From Thermoleophilia bacterium (GTDB lineage: Bacteria > Actinomycetota > Thermoleophilia > Gaiellales > Gaiellaceae): DNA of 9,891 nucleotides. A program made the translations under genes and the position numbers. Within the stretch, counting starts at the first letter, position 1, and each line of letters starts with the position of its first letter. The notes below the pieces were generated by a model that saw only the letters and a program-made list of their open reading frames with translations, did not search any database and had not been told where the DNA came from. Of the stretch, positions 1 to 6,490 are shown piece after piece. The stretch spans positions 1 to 9,891 of the forward strand of contig JAOUEK010000033.1 of assembly GCA_029858755.1 (NCBI GenBank), written 5' to 3'.

Positions 1-2403
1 ACCGGAGACACGTGTGGCCTCCTCGACGGCTCGCACGAGCTCCTCGACGCCGGGTGAGAGGTTGCCGCCGCCCTCCCCGCCGCGATCAGCACGGTCACGC
101 AGGGCACTCAGCTCCGCGCGCAGGGCCTCGACCTCGTCGCGCCGCGCGGCGGCGGCGGCGACGGCGTCCACACGCTCCAGCAGGCCGTCCACCGTCGAGG
201 CGAGCACGTCACGCTGGAGGACGCCCGAGGTCTCCAGCCGCGACTCGATCTCGGCCACTCGTCCCTCGACGCCCGACGTGTGCTCCGCGGTGCCCTCGAG
301 CCGCGACCACGCCTCGGCGAGCCGCTCCCGCAGCTCGCCCGTCAGCGACGTCAACTCGTCCTGCGAGACGGCGCTACCGAGCCGCGCGCCGAGCTCGTCC
401 AGCCGTCTCCCGAGCTCGTCCAGCCGCTCGTGGCCGACCGCCGACGACGCCAGCTCCCGCAGCTCCTGCAACTCCGCACGCACCGCCTCCAGGTCCCAGC
501 CGCGCGCCGCATCCGCCGCCAGGCCGTCCACTCGCTGCCGCAAGCTCTCCACCGTCGCCAGCAACTCATCGCCCTGGAGCCCAGCTACCGCATCCAGCCG
601 GGACCATGCCTCGGCGAGCTGCTCCCGGAGCTCGTGAGCCAGCGAAGCAAGCTCGTCTCGGGAGACGGCGCCGTGGAGTCGTGCGCCCAGCTCGTCCAGC
701 CTGCCCGACAGCCCAGCCAGCTGATCATCACCCAGGGCCGACGACGCCAGCACCCGCAGCTCCTGCAGCTCCGCACGCACCGCCTCCAGCTCCCCGCCGC
801 GCACCGCATCCGCGGCCAGGCCGTCCACGCGCTCCCGCAGCTCATGCGTCAGCGACGCCAGCTCGTCCCGCGAGACGGCGCCGCCGAGTCGCGCGCCGAG
901 CTCGTCGAGCCGGCTCCCGAGCTCGTCCAGCCGCTCGTGGCCGACCGTCGACGACGCCAGCACCCGCAGCTCCTGCAACTCCGCGCGCACCGCCTCCAGG
1001 TCCCCGCCGCGCACCGCACCCGCGGCCAGGCCGTCCACGCGCTCCCACAGAGACTCGACGGCCGCCGCCAGCCCGTCGCCGGGCGACCGGTCGCCGGCCT
1101 CCGCCCGCAGCTCGGCGGCGAGCGATTCCAGCTCGGCCCGGGAAGCGACGTCGGCGAGGCGTGCCTCCAGCCGGTCGAGACGCTCGGCGAGCCCGTCGGC
1201 GACCGGCGCCGCGTCGCTCCCGGGATGCCGCTCCTGCAGCGCTGCGAGCTCGCTGCGCAGGTCCTCCAGCTCCGCGCGCCGGGCAGTGAGCCCGCTCAGC
1301 GCGTCGAGCCGGGCGGCGACGTGCCCGACTGCCGCGGAAGCCCCCGTCTCCTCCGCGGCAGCGAGCTCGGCGACGCGGCGCTCGAGCGACGCGAGCCGCT
1401 CGCGCAATTCGTTCGTCAGCCCCGCCGTCCGTTCCAGCGAGGAAGCGAGACCGCCCTCGATCCGGCCCTCATCGGCCGCCAGCCGCTGCTCGAGCCCGCC
1501 GAGACGCTGCTCCATCGCACCGAGCCCGTGACGGAGGTTCTCCGCCGTCGCGGTCGCCTCGAGCCGGGCCTCGACGGCGTCGAGCCTCGGATCGGGCTGC
1601 TCGAGCCGCTCGCGCAACTCGACCACCGTGCCGCGGATCGACTCGAGCGCAGCACGGTCGTCGTGGGCGGCGAGCCCGTCGATCCGGGCCTCGAGCGCGG
1701 CGATGCGGGCAGTCAGCCCGTCGGCGGCCGATCGAAGCTCCTCTCTCCAGCTGTCGAGCGCCGACGACGCCTCCGCAGCGCTCACGCGCTCCTCGAGCGC
1801 CCGGACGGCGCTCGCGATCGAGTCCGTCTCGATCGCACGCGGCTCGGGCGCGGAGGGGATCGTGAGCTCACGCGGCGCCGCCTGCTGCCACGGCTCCACC
1901 GGCTTCGGCTCGGGCGGGCGGAGCTTCTGCAGGCTGGCCCACTGGTCGGCGAGCGCGCCCGCCAGGTCCAGCCGCGAGAGCATGCCCTGCTCGACCAGGA
2001 TCTCGCCGAGCCTGCCACCGCTCTGACGCTGTGCCTCCAGCGCCGCCTGGAGTTGCTCGTCGGTGACCAGGCCGCGCTCGACGAAGATCTCCCCGATCGG
2101 GCGACGCGCCACAGGCTCCGTCGCCTCCACATCCTGGGCTGGGGACTGGGCCACGGGCGGCCCGTTGTCCACCGGCTCGCCGCCGTCGGCCTGCGCCCCG
2201 CGCTCGGCCTCGGCCCACTGCTCCGCCAGGATGCTGGCCAGCTCGACGCGGGAGATGCCGAACTCGGCGACGAGGATCTCGCCCAGACGGCCACCCTGCG
2301 CGGCTTGCAGCTCGAGCGCCCGCTCGAGCTGCTCCGCGGTGATCACACCGCGCTCGACGAAGAGCGCGCCGATCAGACGGCTCTGCACGACGGTCTCGCT
2401 CAC
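1..2403 (-). CDS. Tandem MshEN-like domain protein with long repeat-bearing coiled coil (3' end beyond window)
   Basis: The frame is open without a stop for 801 codons from a GTG at 2401-2403 to the left edge, so the C-terminus is missing. An in-frame TAG lies 11 codons upstream (2434-2436), and this GTG is the first ordinary start after it. Residues 10-62 and 102-154 each show the MshEN layout: two 24-residue motifs (pattern RLGxxLVxxG, then L, L and Q at positions 17, 21 and 24) separated by exactly five residues (AAQGG, RQSGG). MshEN domains in type II secretion and type IV pilus ATPases can bind cyclic-di-GMP. Proline-rich linkers follow each domain (about 64-101 and 160-195). From about residue 196 the protein is Leu/Ala/Glu/Arg-rich with a heptad-like pattern, predicted to be coiled coil, with a 70-residue unit present three times. 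No ATPase domain, membrane segment or signal peptide is visible. The role is unknown; a c-di-GMP-responsive scaffold or cytoskeletal protein is inference. The frame is certain, the domain call good, ligand binding uncertain. Confidence 0.85.
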   Translation of the reverse strand, partial: MSETVVQSRLIGALFVERGVITAEQLERALELQAAQGGRLGEILVAEFGISRVELASILAEQWAEAERGAQADGGEPVDNGPPVAQSPAQDVEATEPVARRPIGEIFVERGLVTDEQLQAALEAQRQSGGRLGEILVEQGMLSRLDLAGALADQWASLQKLRPPEPKPVEPWQQAAPRELTIPSAPEPRAIETDSIASAVRALEERVSAAEASSALDSWREELRSAADGLTARIAALEARIDGLAAHDDRAALESIRGTVVELRERLEQPDPRLDAVEARLEATATAENLRHGLGAMEQRLGGLEQRLAADEGRIEGGLASSLERTAGLTNELRERLASLERRVAELAAAEETGASAAVGHVAARLDALSGLTARRAELEDLRSELAALQERHPGSDAAPVADGLAERLDRLEARLADVASRAELESLAAELRAEAGDRSPGDGLAAAVESLWERVDGLAAGAVRGGDLEAVRAELQELRVLASSTVGHERLDELGSRLDELGARLGGAVSRDELASLTHELRERVDGLAADAVRGGELEAVRAELQELRVLASSALGDDQLAGLSGRLDELGARLHGAVSRDELASLAHELREQLAEAWSRLDAVAGLQGDELLATVESLRQRVDGLAADAARGWDLEAVRAELQELRELASSAVGHERLDELGRRLDELGARLGSAVSQDELTSLTGELRERLAEAWSRLEGTAEHTSGVEGRVAEIESRLETSGVLQRDVLASTVDGLLERVDAVAAAAARRDEVEALRAELSALRDRADRGGEGGGNLSPGVEELVRAVEEATRVSG
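334..543 (-). repeat. 70-residue coiled-coil repeat, copy C
   Basis: Third copy, beginning LRQRVDGLAAD and ending SQDELTSLTGE. It is followed by LRERLAEAWSR (301-333), which repeats the start of the spacer after copy B, so copies B and C share an extended unit of about 81 residues that copy A lacks. Confidence 0.85.
631..840 (-). repeat. 70-residue coiled-coil repeat, copy B
   Basis: Second copy, beginning LRERVDGLAAD and ending SRDELASLAHE. It differs from the two outer copies mainly in a block at unit positions 36-46 (ALGDDQLAGLSG in place of a VGHERLDELG-type segment). It is followed by a 29-codon spacer (544-630) that begins LREQLAEAWSR. Confidence 0.85.
841..1050 (-). repeat. 70-residue coiled-coil repeat, copy A
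   Basis: First copy (in reading order) of a 210-nt in-frame repeat inside the coiled-coil gene. It begins LWERVDGLAA and ends SRDELASLTHE. It abuts copy B with no spacer. By eye it is identical to copy B at about 56 of 70 residues and to copy C at about 58 of 70. Confidence 0.85.
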
Positions 2404-2448
2404 GCCCTCCGTATCGGCAATCCCTCGTTCGAGCTATAGGGGGGTGGA

Positions 2449-2471
2449 GTGGCCCGGAGGCGACAGGCCAC
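2449..2471 (-). terminator. Weak hairpin between hxlR-type gene and coiled-coil gene
   Basis: GTGGCC and GGCCAC form a 6-bp perfect stem around an 11-nt loop, starting 6 nt after the stop codon of the HxlR-type gene. There is no T-tract. It could attenuate or end the lon-hxlR transcript, but the short stem makes this uncertain. On the minus strand a TATAGC (2430-2435) follows and could be a -10 element for the coiled-coil gene. Confidence 0.3.
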
Positions 2472-2476
2472 GCGCC

Positions 2477-2797
2477 TCAGCGGGTCGCGTCGGCCCAGGA
2501 TGCGAGCGCGTCGACCACCCGCTTGAGGCGTCGCCCGTCAGGGGTGAGGCGATACTCGACGCGCGGCGGCCGCTCGTCGATCACGGCGCGGCGCAAGACC
2601 CCCGCCTGCTCGAGCTCCGCCAGGCGCTGGGCGAGCGTCCCCGGGGAGATGCCGCCCACCGCCTGCCGGAACTCGTTGAACCGCGATGCTCCCTCGTACG
2701 ACGCCCAGAGGATGGAGAGCGTCCAGCGGCGCTCGAGCAGGCCGGCCGCCCGCCGCACCTCCGCCGGCACCGGTGCGCAGCGCCTACAGCGCGACAC
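2477..2797 (-). CDS. HxlR-family winged-helix transcriptional regulator
   Basis: A 106-residue protein, the usual length for HxlR/MarR-like DNA-binding regulators. It shows the family signature in order: the W-T-L-S-I-L helix (residues 25-30), RFNEFRQAVGGISPGTLAQR (39-58, covering the recognition helix), a leucine-rich LAELEQAGVLRR segment (59-70), and the wing PPRVEYRLTPDGR (78-89). HxlR proteins bind DNA as dimers and some sense electrophiles through an N-terminal cysteine. Here Cys4 and Cys7 sit in that region, but a sensing role is inference. It starts with GTG at 2795-2797, inside the last codons of lon, a 14-nt overlap. No good ribosome binding site is seen, so translation is probably coupled to lon. 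The regulated genes cannot be told from the sequence; autoregulation of the lon operon is one possibility. Confidence 0.9.
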   Translation of the reverse strand: MSRCRRCAPVPAEVRRAAGLLERRWTLSILWASYEGASRFNEFRQAVGGISPGTLAQRLAELEQAGVLRRAVIDERPPRVEYRLTPDGRRLKRVVDALASWADATR

Positions 2798-5066
2798 GCG
2801 CGACCGGCTTCGGCTCGAGCGCGATCTCCAGCACCTCGTCGAGGGAGATGACCGGATGGAAGGTCATCTCCTCGCGCACGTGCTCGGGGACGTCCTCCAG
2901 GTCCTGGCGGTTCCGCTCCGGGATCACGACGTCGGTGAGGCCAGCTGCGTGCGCTGCGAGCACCTTCTGCTTGAGACCGCCGATCGGGAGCACGCGACCC
3001 TGCAACGTGACCTCGCCGGTCATGCCCACCGTGTGCCGCACCGGGCGGTCGGAGAGCAGCGACGCGATCGCCGTCGCCATCGTCACGCCGGCGCTCGGCC
3101 CGTCCTTCGGGATGGCGCCCGCGGGCACGTGCAGATGGAAGGAGCGCTCGAACGCCTGCTCGTCGATGCCGAGACCGGCGGAGCGGGAGCGCACCGCCGA
3201 GAGCGCGATCTGCGCCGACTCCTTCATCACGTCGCCGAGCTGCCCGGTGAGCACGAGCTTCTCGCCGGCGCCGAACGCGGTCGCCTCGACGAAGAGCACG
3301 TCGCCCCCGGTTGCGTTGACCGCGAGCCCGGTGGCGACACCCGGCACGGCGGTGCGCTCGGCGGCCTCGCGGAAGAACTTCTGGCGCCCGAGCGCGTCGC
3401 GCACCACGTCGACGTCCACCACCACCGGCGTCTCGACGCCGCCGCTCGCGATGCGGGTGGCGGTCTTCCGCAGGATGGTGCCGAGCTCCCGCTCGAGCTG
3501 CCGCACGCCCGCCTCGCGCGTGTACTCGGCGACGACCGCCACGAGCGCCTCGTCGGTGATCTCCGCCTCGTCCTCGCGCAGACCGGCGCGCTCGCGCTGC
3601 CTCGGCCACAGGTAGCCTCGCGCGATCGCGGCCTTCTCGTCGGAGGTGTAGCCGTCGAAGCGGATCACCTCCATCCGATCGAGCAGCGGGCCCGGGATCG
3701 TCTCCGCCATGTTCGCGGTGGCGATGAAGACGACCTGCGAGAGGTCGACCTCCACGTCGAGGTAGTGGTCGCGGAAGGTGGCGTTCTGGGCCGGGTCGAG
3801 CACCTCGAGCAGCGCCGAGGAGGGGTCGCCGCGCCAGTCGGCGCCGACCTTGTCCACCTCGTCGAGGAGGATCACCGGGTTCATCGTCCCGGCGTCGCGC
3901 AGCGCCCGCACCAGGCGCCCGGGCAGAGCGCCGATGTACGTGCGACGGTGGCCGCGGATCTCCGCCTCGTCCCGGACGCCGCCGAGCGACATGCGCACGA
4001 ACTCGCGTCCCATCGCCCGCGCGATCGACTCGCCGATCGACGTCTTGCCGGTGCCGGGCGGCCCGATCAGGGTGAGGATCGCCCCCGCGCGCCGGTCGGC
4101 CTCGATGCCGCGCTCCTTGCGCAGCTTGGCCACGGCGATGTACTCCACGATCCGCTCCTTGACGTCGTCGAGCCCGGCGTGGTCCTCGTCGAGCACCACG
4201 CGCGTGCGCTCGGGGTCGAGCATGTCCTCCGACCGCTCCGACCACGGCACGGCGAGCAGCCAGTCGAGGTAGTTGCGGATCATCGACGCCTCGGGTGAGC
4301 TCTCGCCCATGCGCTCGAAGCGACCGAGCTCACGCTCCGCCTGCTCGAGCACCGCCTCCGGCATGCCGGCAGCGGCGATCTTCGCGCGGTACTCGTCGAC
4401 GACCGAGCCCTCGTCCTCGCCCAGCTCCTTGCGGATCGACTCCATCTGCCGCCGCAGCAGGAACTCGCGCTGCTGCTGCTCCATGCCGGCGTTGACGTCC
4501 TCACGGATGCGCTGGCGGATCTGCATCAGCGAGAGCCGCTCGCGCTGCATCCCGAGGGCGAGCTCGAGCCGCTCGGCGACGTCGACCGCCTCCAGCAGCT
4601 CGACCTTCTGCTCGAAGGACAGGTCGGGCGAGTAGCCAGAGGTGTCGGCCAGCGCCCCCGGCTCGCGGATCGACCGGACGAACGCCTGGATGCGCCCGTC
4701 GTCTCCACGCAGCTCGAGGATCTCCTCGACGATCGCGCGGTACTGCGCCTCGAGCTCGCGCACGCGCGGATCGGTCGGCACCTCGTCCGGCCGCTCGTCG
4801 ACCTCCACGAGCAGTCGGCCCTGCGGATCGGTCGTGGCGGCGCCGGCGACGCCGCGGTGGAGGCCCTGGAGGGCGACGGCGACGCCACCGCCAGGCAGTC
4901 GCACACGGTCGGTGACGTCGGCGACCGTGCCCACCTTCGCGTACTCGTCGCCCGACTTGGGCACGAGCAGGACGCGCTCCGCGTCGCCGACCTCGATGGC
5001 CAGCGTGACGTTCATGTTCGGGAAGACGACGACGTCGTCGAGGGGGACGAGGACGAGGCGTGTCAC
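2784..5066 (-). CDS. lon: ATP-dependent protease La (LonA)
   Basis: A 760-residue cytoplasmic AAA+ serine protease that unfolds and degrades damaged and regulatory proteins; the length is close to other LonA enzymes. The N-terminal substrate-binding domain (about 1-195) begins LVLVPLDDVVVFPNM, and the usual helical segment follows (about 200-300). The ATPase module has Walker A GPPGTGKT (335-342, Lys341), Walker B VILLDEVDK (398-406) and a sensor-1 Asn452 in FIATANM. The C-terminal protease domain carries the catalytic dyad Ser658 (KDGPSAGVTM) and Lys701 (GGLKQK), with the standard 43-residue spacing. No key residue is missing. The GTG start gives the expected N-terminus; an AAGGAG lies 11 nt upstream (5078-5083), slightly far. 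It is the first gene of a unit continuing into the HxlR-type regulator. No HAIR or CIRCE heat-shock operator is visible upstream. Confidence 0.98.
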   Translation of the reverse strand: MTRLVLVPLDDVVVFPNMNVTLAIEVGDAERVLLVPKSGDEYAKVGTVADVTDRVRLPGGGVAVALQGLHRGVAGAATTDPQGRLLVEVDERPDEVPTDPRVRELEAQYRAIVEEILELRGDDGRIQAFVRSIREPGALADTSGYSPDLSFEQKVELLEAVDVAERLELALGMQRERLSLMQIRQRIREDVNAGMEQQQREFLLRRQMESIRKELGEDEGSVVDEYRAKIAAAGMPEAVLEQAERELGRFERMGESSPEASMIRNYLDWLLAVPWSERSEDMLDPERTRVVLDEDHAGLDDVKERIVEYIAVAKLRKERGIEADRRAGAILTLIGPPGTGKTSIGESIARAMGREFVRMSLGGVRDEAEIRGHRRTYIGALPGRLVRALRDAGTMNPVILLDEVDKVGADWRGDPSSALLEVLDPAQNATFRDHYLDVEVDLSQVVFIATANMAETIPGPLLDRMEVIRFDGYTSDEKAAIARGYLWPRQRERAGLREDEAEITDEALVAVVAEYTREAGVRQLERELGTILRKTATRIASGGVETPVVVDVDVVRDALGRQKFFREAAERTAVPGVATGLAVNATGGDVLFVEATAFGAGEKLVLTGQLGDVMKESAQIALSAVRSRSAGLGIDEQAFERSFHLHVPAGAIPKDGPSAGVTMATAIASLLSDRPVRHTVGMTGEVTLQGRVLPIGGLKQKVLAAHAAGLTDVVIPERNRQDLEDVPEHVREEMTFHPVISLDEVLEIALEPKPVARVAL

Positions 5067-5095
5067 CGGTGGCTCAGCTCCTTCAGGATGGTCAT
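5063..5095 (-). other. Possible 10-codon leader ORF overlapping the lon start
   Basis: ATG at 5093-5095 opens a 10-codon frame (MTILKELSHR). Its TGA overlaps the lon GTG as GTGA, the arrangement typical of translational coupling. The AAGGAG that serves lon lies inside it. It has no obvious ribosome binding site of its own. Short frames arise by chance, so this is tentative. Confidence 0.3.
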
Positions 5096-5101
5096 ATCCG
5101 C

Positions 5102-5129
5102 AGTACCCGTACTAACTACGAAAAGTGTA
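5102..5129 (-). promoter_or_regulatory. Probable lon promoter with adjacent 12-bp inverted repeat
   Basis: This is a locally AT-rich island in very GC-rich DNA. Read on the minus strand it contains TACACT (5124-5129), a good TANNNT -10 box. About 10 nt downstream is the inverted repeat AGTACGGGTACT (5102-5113; arms AGTAC/GTACT, 2-nt centre). Transcription would start near 5117, so the repeat would lie just downstream of the start, a plausible repressor site. No convincing -35 box is seen. The match is not to HAIR, CIRCE or an SOS box. Confidence 0.45.
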
Positions 5130-5216
5130 CCGGTCGTGGGTCGCCGTCCGGGGCCCCCGACTCCCTTACGGAAGCCTCACAAACCGCCCGCGCGGCACGG
5201 CGTCACATCCTGTGCA

Positions 5217-5252
5217 GCCGGCTCTCCATCCCACCGCCTCCCGAGAGCCGGC
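5217..5252. terminator. Strong hairpin, 10-bp perfect stem, in the lon upstream region
   Basis: GCCGGCTCTC (5217-5226) and GAGAGCCGGC (5243-5252) are perfect inverted repeats around a 16-nt loop. There is no T-run on either side, so it is not a classic intrinsic terminator, although GC-rich actinobacteria often use U-poor hairpins. It lies downstream of the serine hydrolase gene and about 90 bp upstream of the lon -10, so it may insulate lon from read-through. Confidence 0.45.
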
Positions 5253-5303
5253 GGACAGGACGCGAGCGACAGCGCACTCCGAGGGCGCACGTCGTGTCGC
5301 GTA

Positions 5304-5333
5304 GAGGGTGCCGCTCCACGGGGCGGTGCCCTC
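5304..5333 (-). terminator. Imperfect GC-rich hairpin just after the serine hydrolase stop
   Basis: On the minus strand GAGGGCACCGC and GCGGCACCCTC pair as a 5-bp and a 4-bp helix separated by a 2x2 mismatch, around an 8-nt loop. It starts 12 nt after the stop codon of the serine hydrolase gene. There is no U-tract. Together with the stronger hairpin at 5217-5252 it probably ends that transcript. Confidence 0.4.
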
Positions 5334-5345
5334 GCCTGCGCGGAG

Positions 5346-6467
5346 TCAGCCCCGGAAACGGCGGAGGGCCGCGACGGCGACCCGCCCTGCCAGCACGTCC
5401 GACGCCGTGCCCGCCCCGGCCGCGCGATAGGTCATCACCGCGGCGACGAAGACGCCGCCACGCCAGAACACGAGGCCGGCGTCGTGCCGGGCGGCGTCGA
5501 TCCACCCCGCCTTGTGCAGGGTGGAGACGTCGGGGAAGCGGCGCACCTCTCGGTCGAGCTTTCCGGGGTCGCGGACGTGCGCGAGGAGGTACATGAGGTA
5601 GCGCGCGTCCGCCCGCGTGAGCCCGGGTGCCGCGCGTCGCAGCGGGCCGATCCCCCCGCTCGCGAGCCATACCGCGCGAGCGAGGCGCGCCAGGTCGTAC
5701 GCGGTCGTCCGCTTGCCGCGTCCCCACGCTGGCTGCTGCTCCACGCGCACGGGGATCCCGGCCGCCACCGCGAGCGAACGGCTCTGCACGAGGTACCCGC
5801 CGTACATCTCCGAGTCGGTGATCCCGATCGACCGCAACAGCGAGTCGACGAGTGCCGAGCCGCCGAGCGCCGAGCCGCCGACGTACGCCTCGACGGCGTT
5901 CGCGGCGCGGTCGTCGGAGACGAGCAGCATCGCGCGCAGCAGCGAGTCGAGGCGCGAGCCGAGCGCGGGGACACCGTCCACGTGCGCGAGCGCCGTGACC
6001 GCAATCGCCAGCTTCAGCGTGGACGCGGCCGGGAACGAGGCCTTCGCGTTCCAGGCCGCACCGGCGCCGGAGGTGAGGCTCTGCACGTAGACGCCTGCGG
6101 TGCCGCCGAAGCCCGCTGCGAGGCGCTGCACGTCGCGGGCCAGGATGGGATCCTCGCGCGCCAACCGGTAGCGAGGCGCAGCGGCCGCCGGCAGCCCGAC
6201 CACGTCGCGCACGGTCGTCGAGGAGCGACGGCCCCGTCCGTCGCGAGTCTCGACGCGGACGACGGTCGTTCCCGCGGGGAGCGGCACGCGGACGCTGAAG
6301 TGCCGGCCGGCCAGCGGCCGGTCGCGCACGACCTCGCCACCGACGCTGACGATCACACGGCGCACACCCTGGGCGGCGATGCCGGAGACGACCCCGTACG
6401 ACACCTGGTACGGCGCGGGCTGCTCGAGCGCCGGCGGCGGCAGCGGCGGCGGCGTGGAGACGGTCAC
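5346..6467 (-). CDS. Class A beta-lactamase-like serine hydrolase with N-terminal Ig-like domain
   Basis: A 373-residue protein. Residues 1-20 are proline-rich. Residues about 21-92 look like a beta-sandwich (Ig-like) domain ending in TTVRDVVGLP. Residues about 100-373 match the beta-lactamase/transpeptidase-like fold: nucleophile motif S149-T-L-K152 in FPAASTLKLAI, S184-D-D in the place of SDN with Asn190 nearby, T254-T-A-Y-D-L-A-R, and H318-K-A-G in the place of KTG. The ExxLN motif carrying the deacylating glutamate of class A beta-lactamases is not seen, so a cell-wall peptidase or penicillin-binding role is at least as likely as drug hydrolysis. No signal peptide or membrane anchor precedes the domains, odd for an enzyme expected outside the membrane, and the upstream frame runs into dinB without a hydrophobic stretch. 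The GTG start lies 23 bp from the divergent dinB start and has TACGGT six bases upstream, suggesting a leaderless mRNA. Confidence 0.85.
   Translation of the reverse strand: MTVSTPPPLPPPALEQPAPYQVSYGVVSGIAAQGVRRVIVSVGGEVVRDRPLAGRHFSVRVPLPAGTTVVRVETRDGRGRRSSTTVRDVVGLPAAAAPRYRLAREDPILARDVQRLAAGFGGTAGVYVQSLTSGAGAAWNAKASFPAASTLKLAIAVTALAHVDGVPALGSRLDSLLRAMLLVSDDRAANAVEAYVGGSALGGSALVDSLLRSIGITDSEMYGGYLVQSRSLAVAAGIPVRVEQQPAWGRGKRTTAYDLARLARAVWLASGGIGPLRRAAPGLTRADARYLMYLLAHVRDPGKLDREVRRFPDVSTLHKAGWIDAARHDAGLVFWRGGVFVAAVMTYRAAGAGTASDVLAGRVAVAALRRFRG
5851..5880. repeat. 15-bp direct tandem duplication inside the serine hydrolase gene
   Basis: AGTGCCGAGCCGCCG is followed directly by AGCGCCGAGCCGCCG, one mismatch apart. 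In the minus-strand protein this gives GGSAL twice (about residues 197-206), a surface-loop-like insertion after the SDD motif. It is in frame and probably a small replication-slippage duplication. Confidence 0.6.
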
Positions 6468-6473
6468 GGGCGA

Positions 6474-6483
6474 ACCGTAGCCT
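6474..6483. promoter_or_regulatory. Overlapping divergent -10 elements for the serine hydrolase and dinB
   Basis: On the plus strand TAGCCT (6478-6483) stands 7 nt before the dinB GTG. On the minus strand TACGGT (6474-6479) stands 6 nt before the serine hydrolase GTG. Both match TANNNT and they share the TA at 6478-6479. With only 23 bp between the two start codons, any RNA from these boxes would begin at or next to the start codon in each direction. No strong -35 match or SOS (LexA) box is visible. Confidence 0.5.
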
Positions 6484-6490
6484 TCCCCTC

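Noticed and set aside
334..1050. The repeated segments as a CRISPR-like or mobile-element array.
   Set aside because: Units are 210 nt, in frame, about 80% identical at protein level and lie inside one coding frame; there are no short identical direct repeats with unique spacers and no transposase.
280..2439. Long plus-strand open frame (719 codons) opposite the coiled-coil gene, and a shorter one at 12-1289.
   Set aside because: Composition is Arg/Pro/Leu-rich with no recognisable domain, and it mirrors the repeats of the minus-strand gene. GC-rich DNA with strong codon bias commonly leaves the antisense frames open. The minus-strand frame has clear domains and is unbroken.
2581..4245. Minus-strand 554-codon frame inside lon and plus-strand frames at 2523-4298 and 2686-3615.
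   Set aside because: They overlap the unambiguous lon frame, are Arg/Gly/Ala-rich and show no domain; they are antisense or shifted shadows.
5067..5345. HspR (HAIR) or HrcA (CIRCE) heat-shock operator for lon.
   Set aside because: Neither CTTGAGT-N7-ACTCAAG nor TTAGCACTC-N9-GAGTGCTAA occurs; the only nearby inverted repeat is AGTAC-CC-GTACT.
6464..6490. SOS (LexA) box ahead of dinB, suggested by CGAAC at 6471-6475.
   Set aside because: The second half is GCCTTC rather than GTTC at the required spacing, so the palindrome is not present.
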